Shown: in pieces, positions 17,716 through 24,523 of the stretch
How positions within the stretch are numbered: position 1 is the stretch's first letter
Layout: each line of letters begins with the position of its first letter
DNA from: Thermomonas flagellata
GTDB taxonomy: Bacteria > Pseudomonadota > Gammaproteobacteria > Xanthomonadales > Xanthomonadaceae
Direction: 5' to 3'
Assembly: GCF_022419185.1 (NCBI RefSeq)
Contig: NZ_JAJOZK010000007.1
Span: 100,843-164,842, forward strand
DNA: 64,000 nt
Notes under the pieces: generated by a model
Databases searched by the model: none
Seen by the model: the letters and a program-made list of their open reading frames with translations, nothing else
What the model was told of the DNA's origin: nothing
Position numbers and translations under genes: made by a program

Positions 17716-18585
17716 ATGGCCGCCAAGTCCAAGCCCGCATCCAAGTCCGCCTGGGCCGCCTTCCCGCTGGATGCCGCGGCCTTCGCCTATCCCGGCGATG
17801 CGCTCAAGCAGGCCTGGCCCGGGCTGCACGCCGGCGACGGCGAGCCGTGGCCGGATCGCAAGCGCGCCGCCGCGCTGCTGAAGGCCGCCGGCCGGGCCGC
17901 CCCGGATCTCACCGCGGATGCCCTCGCCGAGGCCCTGCAGGCGGCCTGGCGCACCTTCCACCGCGGCGACTTCAAGGCCGCGTTCGACGCCGGAAGCGCG
18001 CTCGGGCCGGTCGGCGCCTCGGTGGCGGTCAAGGCCCTCGGCATCCATGCCACCCATCTGGTGGAGGATGCGGACGAGAAGCTCAAGCGCTTCGAGCGCG
18101 CCGCCGCGCTGGCCGAGGCCGCGGTGCAGGCGCTGCCGGACGAGGCCAACAGCCACTACCGGCTGGCGTTCGCGCTGGGCCGCTACAGCCAGGGGCTGTC
18201 GATCGCCAAGGCGCTGAAGCTGGGGATCGCCGGCAAAGTCCGCAGCGCGCTGGACCGGACGCTGGCGCTGGCGCCCAAGCATGCCGAGGCGCACACGGCG
18301 CTGGCGCTGTACCACGCCGAGATCGTGGCCAAGGTCGGCAGCCTGCTGGCCGGTCTGACCTACGGGGCCAAGGCCAGCGAGGCCGAGCGCCACATCCAGA
18401 CCGCGCTCAAGCTCACCCCGAAGGCCCCGATCGTGCACGTCGAGCACGGCAACCTGCTCCTGCTATTGGACTCCGACCACAACGAGGACGCCGCCGCCGC
18501 GGCCTACGAGCGGGCCGCCCAGTGCACGCCGCGCGATGCCATGGAGGCGCTGGACGCGGCCTGGGCGCGCGACCAGATCGAATGA
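17716..18585 (+). CDS. Tetratricopeptide-repeat-like protein of unknown function
   Basis: This 289-residue protein has a Lys/Ala-rich N terminus followed by helix pairs of TPR character. Examples are EALQAAWRTFHRGDFKAAFDAGSALG, AVQALPDEANSHYRLAFALGRYSQGLS, ALDRTLALAPKHAEAHTALALYHAE and ALKLTPKAPIVHVEHGNLLLLL. It has no signal peptide or catalytic motif. GGAG lies close before the ATG. It stands alone between the small minus-strand frame and a 448-bp non-coding stretch. Such proteins usually serve as scaffolds; the partner is unknown. Confidence 0.82.
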   Translation: MAAKSKPASKSAWAAFPLDAAAFAYPGDALKQAWPGLHAGDGEPWPDRKRAAALLKAAGRAAPDLTADALAEALQAAWRTFHRGDFKAAFDAGSALGPVGASVAVKALGIHATHLVEDADEKLKRFERAAALAEAAVQALPDEANSHYRLAFALGRYSQGLSIAKALKLGIAGKVRSALDRTLALAPKHAEAHTALALYHAEIVAKVGSLLAGLTYGAKASEAERHIQTALKLTPKAPIVHVEHGNLLLLLDSDHNEDAAAAAYERAAQCTPRDAMEALDAAWARDQIE

Positions 18586-18614
18586 GGCCGGGCGCCGCCG
18601 GCCGCTGAGCCGGC

Positions 18615-18632
18615 GCCGGGCGTACGCCCGGC
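18615..18632. repeat. 18-bp perfect palindrome
   Basis: GCCGGGCGTACGCCCGGC is a perfect palindrome 30 bases after the TPR gene stop. It could be the terminator stem of that gene or a protein-binding site. There is no T tract. Confidence 0.5.
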
Positions 18633-18792
18633 CGCGCCCGCGGACCCGCGCCAGCAAGGCAATGCCCGGCGCGGGAGCACGCCCCGGTCGTAACCCGCAT
18701 GGGAGCAGCGTTCTGGGCACCGGCGCGCGGGGCATGCGCGTGCGCACGGCCGGGCCGGGCCGGCACACGCTAGCGCCGGCACCCCATGGGCA

Positions 18793-18845
18793 CGGCAAGC
18801 ATGCAGGGCAGGCATCCCGCTTGCCGGCCATGCCGAGCCCTGCAT
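18793..18845. repeat. Interleaved inverted repeats
   Basis: CGGCAAGC (18793-18800) pairs with GCTTGCCG (18819-18826). ATGCAGGGC (18801-18809) pairs with GCCCTGCAT (18837-18845). The two pairs interleave, so the two stems are probably alternative rather than simultaneous. This is a candidate RNA switch or a protein-binding array; it is seen by eye only. Confidence 0.4.
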
Positions 18846-19033
18846 AGCCGGGGCCGCCAGCGGCCCGCCCGGCTCAGCCGCGCGATGCGCGCACGTCGCG
18901 TGCCGGATGCCACGCACCACGCGTGCGCGACCGCTCGTCGGAACCCCCAGCGGTATCACCATTAAAGCGTGATAGGCTTCGCGAAATGCCCTACAGGGGG
19001 GCATGGTTCCATCCCGCTTTCTTAGGAGATGCC

Positions 19034-21376
19034 ATGACGGGTCATCGCAAGGGCGCCCTCGCGGGCGCCGCAGTTGGTTTGTTGTCCTTCACTCTGGCCG
19101 CGCTGGCGGCTTCCCCCGGCGGATCCGCTGTCCGGACCGCCCCTGCCCCGCTTCCCACCCGTGCCGCGCCGGTCGCCAGCCATGTCGGCGTGCCGCAGGA
19201 CTGGAGCCAGCGCGCGGTGGTGTATGCCGACCCGCTGCTGCCCGGCGCCACTGCGGACGCCCGCCTCGGCGGGGCCGGCTGGGACGTGCGCTACCGCGAC
19301 CCGCGCTATCTGCTGTCGATGGCCAAACGGCTGCAGGCCGAGGCCGGCGCGGTGCCCGCAGCCATGGCTTACGCCGCGCCCAGTGCGCTGCAGGCCAGTG
19401 CGACCCGTGACGTGCGCCATCGCCGCAGCCCCAACACGCCGCCTCCCGCCACCAGTTCCCTGCAGCGCGACTGGAGCAACGTGCTCGGCGGCGGCCCCAA
19501 CGGCCAGGGCGGGCGCGGCTCGCTCAACCTGTTCCCGGCCAAGTACAGCTACGACATCTTCGCCGCGCCGAACTGCACCAACGATTTCGTGGTCTATCCG
19601 ACCGTCGCGCCGGGTGCCAATTCCAGCGGCAGCCGCGAGCAGTGGGTCGGCACCTTCACCGGCAATCCGGGCAACGGCAACACTGTCACCATCGGCAGTG
19701 CCATGCCGCGCCAGGTGGTGCTGACCGCCAGCGCCAGCGACAACACCGGCACCAATTTCCAGAACCCCAACAACAACAACACCCGGGCCGCCAACCTGGC
19801 GGCGGCGATCAACCGCTACAGCAGCCAGACCGGTTTCACTGCGGTCGCCAGCGGCGCCCAGGTCACCATATATTCGGAAACCACGGGGAACGTGACCAAC
19901 AGCCTGGTCAGCGAGACCCTCAACAACTTCAGCCTCACCCGCACAAACGGCACCGGCACGGCCGGCCAACCCACCATCGTCGCCTTCAACCAGCTCTACC
20001 AGGGCCAGTGCAACGGCCCATGGAACCAGAACGGTGCGATCAAGGCGCCGAACGTCCTGTGGGCCTACAACACCGGCAACGGCTACACGGTCGAGACCTC
20101 GCCGGTGCTGTCCTACCACGACGATGCGCGCCAGGTCGCATTCGTGCAGCGCAACGGCAACACCCTGCAACTGGTGCTGCTGAAGTGGGCCGCCGGCCAG
20201 GGCACCGCCGCCAGCCCGGCCACCCCGGCCACCGTGGCCACCAGCGGCGCCGCCTACGCCGCCGCGCGCGCCGGCAGCGGCAGCGCGATGCTGGCGCTGA
20301 CCTTCAGCGGCACCAGCAATACCGACGGCCAGGCGACCTTCTCCTCGCCCTACGTGGACTACGCCGCCGACGTGCTGTGGGTCGGCGACGGCAACGGCCG
20401 CCTGCACAAGTTCACCGGGGTGTTCCAAGGCGTGCCGACCGAAGTCACCACCGGCGGGTTCCCGGCCACGGTCGAGGCCGGCATGAAGCTGTCCTCGCCG
20501 GTGGCCTTCGCCGGCCAGGTGTACGTCGGCAGCCAGAGCGGCGGTGCCGGTATCGGCGGCAAGCTGCACCGGGTGGATGCCAGCACCGGCAGCGTGGTCA
20601 GCGGTGCCAAGCTCGCGTTCGACAACACCACCGGCCTGCGCGACAGCGTGTTGGTGGACGCCAATACCGGCAGCGTGTTCGGCTTCCTGTTCAGCACGCC
20701 CATCGCCAGTGACCAGCCCACCTGCACGATCAGCCCGAGCACTAATGGCCTGACCAATGCGTGCCGTGCGGTAGTGCGTTATCCGCTCACCTTCGCCGCC
20801 GGCGCGCCGCCGGCCGAGATCGCCTATGTCGGCCGCGGCAACAGCACGGTCAGCACGCTGTACGCCGGGATGTTCGACGAGGCCTACTACAGCAGCCCGA
20901 CCGGCACCGGGGCGCTCTACATCGTCGGTGGTGCCAGCAACGACACATTCGTTCCGACCCTGTGGAAGATCCCGCTGGTCAACGGCGCGATGGGCACTCC
21001 GGTCATCGGGCCGGTGGTCGGCCTCAACGACTGCAACACGGTCGGCGACTGCCTGACCAACAACTGGGATTGGTCGCCGGTGACCGTGATCAAGAACGGC
21101 AGCCGCGAGTTCCTCTACTTCAGCATGGCCAAGAAGGCCAACCTGCCGGCCACCGGCTGCACCGGCGACTGCCTGTACATGTTCGACGTCGCCAGCGGCC
21201 CGTGGTCGCCCAGCCTGGCCCCCGGCGCCGGCCTGCCGACCTTCGGCGGCACCAGCGGGATCGTGGTGGACAACATCAGCAGTTCCCCCGGCGCCTCGCA
21301 GGTGTATTTCAGCCATGGCGGCAACGTCAACGGCACCGGCAACGCGGTGCAAGCCAGCCAGGCCGGGCTGCTCTGA
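19034..21376 (+). CDS. Large secreted beta-propeller-like protein upstream of the peptide cassette
   Basis: This is a 780-residue exported protein with a Sec signal peptide (GALAGAAVGLLSFTLAALAAS). After ~130 linker residues come Asn/Ser/Thr/Gly-rich beta segments resembling blade repeats: ADVLWVGDGNGRLHKFTGVF, GQVYVGSQSGGAGIGGKLHRVDASTGSVV, TGALYIVGGASNDTFVPTLWKI and GDCLYMFDVASG. Four or more Cys pairs (PTCTISP...TNACRAV; DCNTVGDCL; GCTGDC) suggest disulfides outside the cytoplasm. There is no LPxTG, PEP-CTERM or membrane anchor at the C terminus. The body is lower in GC and richer in Asn than neighbouring genes. An AGGAG site precedes the ATG, and the gene lies 155 bp upstream of the precursor peptide in the same direction. 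Its function is unknown; it may be a surface protein modified or accompanied by the peptide. Confidence 0.78.
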   Translation: MTGHRKGALAGAAVGLLSFTLAALAASPGGSAVRTAPAPLPTRAAPVASHVGVPQDWSQRAVVYADPLLPGATADARLGGAGWDVRYRDPRYLLSMAKRLQAEAGAVPAAMAYAAPSALQASATRDVRHRRSPNTPPPATSSLQRDWSNVLGGGPNGQGGRGSLNLFPAKYSYDIFAAPNCTNDFVVYPTVAPGANSSGSREQWVGTFTGNPGNGNTVTIGSAMPRQVVLTASASDNTGTNFQNPNNNNTRAANLAAAINRYSSQTGFTAVASGAQVTIYSETTGNVTNSLVSETLNNFSLTRTNGTGTAGQPTIVAFNQLYQGQCNGPWNQNGAIKAPNVLWAYNTGNGYTVETSPVLSYHDDARQVAFVQRNGNTLQLVLLKWAAGQGTAASPATPATVATSGAAYAAARAGSGSAMLALTFSGTSNTDGQATFSSPYVDYAADVLWVGDGNGRLHKFTGVFQGVPTEVTTGGFPATVEAGMKLSSPVAFAGQVYVGSQSGGAGIGGKLHRVDASTGSVVSGAKLAFDNTTGLRDSVLVDANTGSVFGFLFSTPIASDQPTCTISPSTNGLTNACRAVVRYPLTFAAGAPPAEIAYVGRGNSTVSTLYAGMFDEAYYSSPTGTGALYIVGGASNDTFVPTLWKIPLVNGAMGTPVIGPVVGLNDCNTVGDCLTNNWDWSPVTVIKNGSREFLYFSMAKKANLPATGCTGDCLYMFDVASGPWSPSLAPGAGLPTFGGTSGIVVDNISSSPGASQVYFSHGGNVNGTGNAVQASQAGLL

Positions 21377-21471
21377 TGGCCCGTATGCGCTCTGCAGCCC
21401 TCATCCCGAGCAACAGCCGCTGATGGCCTGAGACCAAAAAATTTGCAGACGTCGTCCCGATCCAGATATCG

Positions 21472-21499
21472 TTGGCTTGTCGCGCGCTGAATCTGTAAG
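21472..21499 (+). promoter_or_regulatory. Candidate promoter of the peptide cassette
   Basis: TTGGCT at 21472-21477 and TGTAAG at 21494-21499 are 16 bases apart, in a locally AT-rich stretch of an otherwise GC-rich genome. They would start an mRNA about 26 bases before the peptide start codon. An alternative pair is TTGCAG (21443) and ATATCG (21466) with 17-base spacing. Confidence 0.45.
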
Positions 21500-21531
21500 C
21501 TCATCAAGCCCAATCGATAGGAGATGCCATC

Positions 21532-21699
21532 GTGAAGGATCAGCAGCACGCCACAGCCCCGCAGCAGGGGCAGTTCGAGCGCCTTCCGTACCAGAAGCCG
21601 GCCTTCCAGCACGAGCCTGTGTTCGAGACCATGGCCCTGGCCTGCGGCAAGGTCAACATCACCCAGCAAGCCTGCCGCGGCCGCCGCAACGCGTCCTGA
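21532..21699 (+). CDS. Putative RiPP precursor peptide (55 residues, two Cys)
   Basis: A GTG start at 21532 has an AGGAG site 8 bases upstream. The product has 55 residues: a Gln/Pro-rich leader (KDQQHATAPQQGQFERLPYQ), a middle KPAFQHEPVFETMALACGK, and a tail VNITQQACRGRRNAS. Cys38 and Cys48 are the only cysteines. Short size, leader-like N terminus, Cys in the C-terminal third, and a position directly before peptidase, HPr-kinase-like, PqqD and radical SAM genes all fit the substrate of a PqqD-guided radical SAM maturase. The core and cut site are not known. A three-codon frame ATG CCA TCG TGA at 21524-21535 overlaps the start but lies too near the AGGAG to be read well. Confidence 0.75.
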   Translation: MKDQQHATAPQQGQFERLPYQKPAFQHEPVFETMALACGKVNITQQACRGRRNAS

Positions 21700-21782
21700 G
21701 GATTCGATCCACGCCGGCGACCCGCGACGGCGCCCGCCTTCAGCTGGCGCAGGACAGCCTGCGCCAATCCGGAGTGCTACGG

Positions 21783-22166
21783 ATGCGCGCCTATGGCAGC
21801 AGCATGCTGCCGGCGATCCAGCCGGGCGACGAGCTGGTGTTCGCGCCGGTCGCCGCGGAGGGCCTGCGGCTCGGGCAGATCGTGCTGCTGCGCCAGAGGG
21901 ACGCGCTGCGCGTGCATCGGATCGTGGCGATCGGGGCGGACGCCATCGTGACCCAGGGGGACAGCCTCCGCCACCGCGACGGCGCCATTGCCCTGCATGA
22001 TGTCCTCGGCGTGCTGGTGGCGCAGTCGCGCGCCGGCCGCGCCCTGCCACCGCCCCACGGTCCGGCGCGCTGGCGCACCCGCCTCGCCCGCTGGCTGCTG
22101 CGCCATCTGCCCGGCGCACGCCGGGTGGCCGTCCGTTTTCCCCGCCTGAGCGACCTGCTGCGATGA
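21783..22166 (+). CDS. S24/S26 family peptidase, ER-type signal-peptidase-like
   Basis: This 127-residue protein opens with RAYGSSMLPAIQPGDELVF, in which Ser7 is the S26 nucleophile position. It continues with LRVHRIVAIGADAIVTQGDSL and a downstream Asp. A His (VHRIV) stands where bacterial signal peptidase I has Lys; this is the Ser-His-Asp pattern of SipW/Sec11-type enzymes. No transmembrane helix precedes the catalytic Ser, so it is not an ordinary signal peptidase. A basic amphipathic C-terminal tail (RWRTRLARWLLRHLPGARR) may bind membrane or peptide. GGAG lies 8 bases before the chosen ATG; an in-frame helix upstream with GTG 21774 or CTG 21696 is possible. The stop overlaps the next gene (ATGA). 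It is likely a maturation or leader-removal protease of the cassette. Confidence 0.8.
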   Translation: MRAYGSSMLPAIQPGDELVFAPVAAEGLRLGQIVLLRQRDALRVHRIVAIGADAIVTQGDSLRHRDGAIALHDVLGVLVAQSRAGRALPPPHGPARWRTRLARWLLRHLPGARRVAVRFPRLSDLLR

Positions 22167-22996
22167 CCACCGCTCCTGCCCCGTTTCCGCTGGACATCGG
22201 CATCGGCGGCATCAACGTGCGCCTGGAGACCCAATCGCCGGACTTCGCCCAGATGATGGCCGCGCGCTTCCGCGGCTTCACCGCCCCGACCGGCGCACCG
22301 CACTACGTGTTCGACACCGAAGTGGTGCCCCTGGGTACGCCGGACCCGGTGCTGGACGGCACTACCACCGAGGTTGGCGTGCACCGCGAGGGCAGCGCCT
22401 GGCGCCTGACCTGCGGCGACTTCGAGGCCCGCTTCGACCCGCGCGCCGGGCGCGGCCGGGTGCGCCTGCACCCGAGCCCGTACTCGCTCGACACCGTGCT
22501 GCGCATCCTCCACACGGTGCTGCTGGCCGAGGAAGGCGGGATGCTGATGCACGCCTCCAGCGCCGTGCTGGACGGCCGCGCCTGGCTGTTCACCGGCGTC
22601 TCCGGCTCGGGCAAGACCACGATCTCGCGCCTGGCCCCGCGCGATGCCCGGGTGCTGACCGACGAGATGTCGTTCGTTCGCCGCGATCCTGCCGGCGGCT
22701 ACCGCGCCCACGGCACCCCGTTCGCGGGCGAGCTGTCCACCCCGGGCGAGAACACCAGCGCCCCGCTGGCCGGCATCTTCCTGCTGGCCAAGGGCGAGCA
22801 GAACCGGATCGACCCGCTGCCGCCGGCGCAGGCCGTGCGCACCCTGCTGGCGAACGTGCTCTACTTCGCGCGCGACGACGCCCTGACCGCACGCGTGTTC
22901 GACAATGCCATCGCGCTGGCGGCCGCGGTGCCGGTCCGCCGGCTGACCTTCTACCCCGACCACCGCGTGTGGGATCTGCTGCGAGCCTCCGCATGA
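22163..22996 (+). CDS. HPr-kinase-related P-loop protein of a peptide-modification cassette
   Basis: This is a 277-residue protein. The Walker A motif GVSGSGKTT spans residues 145-153, preceded by MLMHASSAVLDGRAWLFT, the block typical of HprK-related kinases. An acidic DE pair (Asp167-Glu168 in VLTDEMSF) follows. The N-terminal ~110 residues form a separate beta-rich domain. Such proteins accompany PqqD-like and radical SAM proteins in RiPP-like clusters, and in paeninodin-type lasso clusters a homologue phosphorylates the precursor. Here the substrate could be the peptide or an associated sugar or protein, which is inference. It overlaps both neighbours by ATGA, implying fixed stoichiometry. 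Confidence 0.88.
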   Translation: MTTAPAPFPLDIGIGGINVRLETQSPDFAQMMAARFRGFTAPTGAPHYVFDTEVVPLGTPDPVLDGTTTEVGVHREGSAWRLTCGDFEARFDPRAGRGRVRLHPSPYSLDTVLRILHTVLLAEEGGMLMHASSAVLDGRAWLFTGVSGSGKTTISRLAPRDARVLTDEMSFVRRDPAGGYRAHGTPFAGELSTPGENTSAPLAGIFLLAKGEQNRIDPLPPAQAVRTLLANVLYFARDDALTARVFDNAIALAAAVPVRRLTFYPDHRVWDLLRASA

Positions 22997-23295
22997 CCGA
23001 GCCGACCTACATCCTCCGTTCCCCGCAGGTGGCCGCGCGCCGGATCGGCGACGAACTGATGATCATGTCCGGGCAGGCGTCCGCGGTGTTCAGCCTGAAC
23101 GAGACCGCGGCCCTGCTGTGGGACGCCGCCGATGGCCGCACCCCGCTGCAGGAGATCGTGCGCACCCGGATCTGCCCACGCTACGCGGTGGATGTGGACA
23201 CGGCCCTGGCCGATGCGCTGGAGCTGGTGCAGGGGCTGGCCGGGCATGGCATCCTGCAGGTGGCCGACCGGCCGTTCGCGGAGACCGACGGATGA
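22993..23295 (+). CDS. PqqD-family peptide carrier / RiPP recognition element
   Basis: This is a 100-residue protein. The sequence VAARRIGDELMIMSGQASAVFSLNETAALLWDAADGRTPLQEIV has the PqqD pattern: a beta strand bearing 'L..N.tA..lW....g..t..ei', followed by helices ending VQGLAGHGILQV. PqqD proteins bind precursor leaders and present them to a radical SAM enzyme. The ATG overlaps the previous stop, and the stop overlaps the radical SAM start. No fusion to the SAM enzyme is present, as in PQQ synthesis of most bacteria. Confidence 0.9.
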   Translation: MTEPTYILRSPQVAARRIGDELMIMSGQASAVFSLNETAALLWDAADGRTPLQEIVRTRICPRYAVDVDTALADALELVQGLAGHGILQVADRPFAETDG

Positions 23296-24377
23296 GCGTG
23301 ATGGAGACCATGGCCACCCGCGCGATGGCGCTGGGCATCCCGCTGGCCGTGCAGGTGGACCTGACCTACCGCTGCAACGAGCGCTGCATCCACTGCTACC
23401 TCGACCACGAGGACCACGGCGAGCTGCGCACCGATGAAGTGCTCGGCCTGCTCGACCAACTGGCCGAGGCCGGCACCTTCTTCCTCAACCTCAGCGGCGG
23501 CGAGATCTTCATGCGCCCGGACCTGTTCGAGATCATCGAACACGCGCGCCGGCGGCAGTTCTCGGTCAAGCTCAAGACCAACGGGGTGATGATCCGCGCG
23601 GCCAAGGCCCGGCGTCTGGCGCAGCTGGGCATCGAATCGGTGCAGATCAGCCTGTACTCGCACGATGCCGAGACCCACGACGCGATCACCAAGCTGCCCG
23701 GCTCGTTCAAGCGCAGCGTGGAGGCCGCGCGCCTACTGCGCGAGGCCGGGATCAAGGTGATCTTCGCCAACGTGCTGATGGCGCAGAACGCCGACCACTA
23801 CAAACAGGTGCAGGCGCTGGCGGAGGCCATGGGCGTGCGCTACGAGGTGGACGCCACGATCACCCCGATGCTGGACGGCGACCGCACCCCGGTCGCGCTG
23901 AACATGGACGGCGAGCGCCTGCGCGGCATCCTGCACGACACCTCGCTGCTGGGCGACCAGGCCGAGCGCTTCCTCGCCCCCCCGTCCGGCCCGACCCCGC
24001 TGGAGGAGGCCTACGAGACCCTGCCCTGCAGCGCCGGCCACACCGCCTGCTATGTCTCCCCGTATGGCGACGTGTACCCCTGCGTGCAGTTCCCGTACAA
24101 GGTGGGCAATATCCGCGAGCAGCGCTTCCTGGACATCTGGCGCGACTCCCCGCAGCTCAACGAGGTGCGCGCGATCCGGGTGTCGGACCTGGAAGGCTGC
24201 TCGAGCTGCGTGCATGGCAGCAGTTGCACCCGCTGCCCGGGGCTGGCCTACCTGGAAGGCAACATGCGCGGGCCATCGACCCAGGACTGCGAGAAGTCCT
24301 TCGCGCGCACCGGGGTGCCCTCGCGCAACCTGCTGCGCAAGCAGGGGCGCAGCATCCCGCTGGTGGTGGTGGAATGA
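23292..24377 (+). CDS. Radical SAM / SPASM domain peptide-modifying enzyme
   Basis: This is a 361-residue enzyme. The radical SAM cluster motif CNERCIHCY uses Cys28, Cys32 and Cys35 (CX3CX2C), followed by LNLSGGEIFMR as the GGE motif. The C-terminal SPASM region has Cys246, Cys253, Cys264, Cys303, Cys306, Cys312, Cys315 and Cys333, enough for auxiliary iron-sulfur clusters. SPASM enzymes install thioether, carbon-carbon or other crosslinks in peptides; Cys38 or Cys48 of the upstream peptide are natural candidates. It lies downstream of PqqD with a 4-base overlap and is the last gene of the plus-strand unit. Which bond it forms cannot be read from sequence. Confidence 0.93.
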   Translation: MSVMETMATRAMALGIPLAVQVDLTYRCNERCIHCYLDHEDHGELRTDEVLGLLDQLAEAGTFFLNLSGGEIFMRPDLFEIIEHARRRQFSVKLKTNGVMIRAAKARRLAQLGIESVQISLYSHDAETHDAITKLPGSFKRSVEAARLLREAGIKVIFANVLMAQNADHYKQVQALAEAMGVRYEVDATITPMLDGDRTPVALNMDGERLRGILHDTSLLGDQAERFLAPPSGPTPLEEAYETLPCSAGHTACYVSPYGDVYPCVQFPYKVGNIREQRFLDIWRDSPQLNEVRAIRVSDLEGCSSCVHGSSCTRCPGLAYLEGNMRGPSTQDCEKSFARTGVPSRNLLRKQGRSIPLVVVE

Positions 24378-24394
24378 AGGGCCGCGTGGCGACT

Positions 24395-24490
24395 GCCTGC
24401 CGGGGCCGTCTCATTCTCTGACCGGCGGCTCCGCGGCTGGCCGCTGCCAACGACCTGTGGCCATCGCGCCACCTGCGATCCCCGGCAGGC
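24395..24490. repeat. 11-bp inverted repeat between the peptide cassette and the polysaccharide locus
   Basis: GCCTGCCGGGG (24395-24405) and CCCCGGCAGGC (24480-24490) are perfect complements 74 bases apart, filling the 146-bp convergent gap. It is possibly a shared termination structure. No T tract is present, so this is a weak call. Confidence 0.35.
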
Positions 24491-24523
24491 GGCCTGCGGC
24501 AGCGGCCTCCGCGCGTGTCCGGC

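Larger units (their letters stand above)
18586..19033. other. 448-bp intergenic stretch rich in inverted repeats, no gene seen
   Basis: No reading frame here looks like a protein gene: frames on both strands encode Cys/Arg/Pro-rich junk and have no ribosome site. It holds an 18-bp perfect palindrome (18615-18632), a nested set of inverted repeats (18793-18845) and a 6-bp hairpin ATGCCC/GGGCAT at 18986-19004, just before the 780-residue secreted protein gene. The AGGAG ribosome site of that gene is at the end. A promoter must lie here, since the upstream TPR gene is far away, but no good -35/-10 pair was found. A small RNA is possible. Confidence 0.6.

Noticed and set aside
18793..18845. H-type pseudoknot from the interleaved repeats
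   Set aside because: The first connecting loop would have zero bases across a 9-bp stem, which is not sterically reasonable; alternative stems are more likely.
18504..19004. Minus-strand frame of 166 codons in the non-coding stretch
   Set aside because: It runs into the TPR gene, encodes Cys/Arg/Ala/Pro-rich sequence without any domain pattern, and has no ribosome site.
19019..21531. Shared TAGGAGATGCCAT before both the secreted protein and the precursor peptide, as a common operator
   Set aside because: The acyl-CoA-binding protein gene also has GGAGATGCC before its ATG (16397-16411), so this looks like a common ribosome-site context rather than a specific regulator site.
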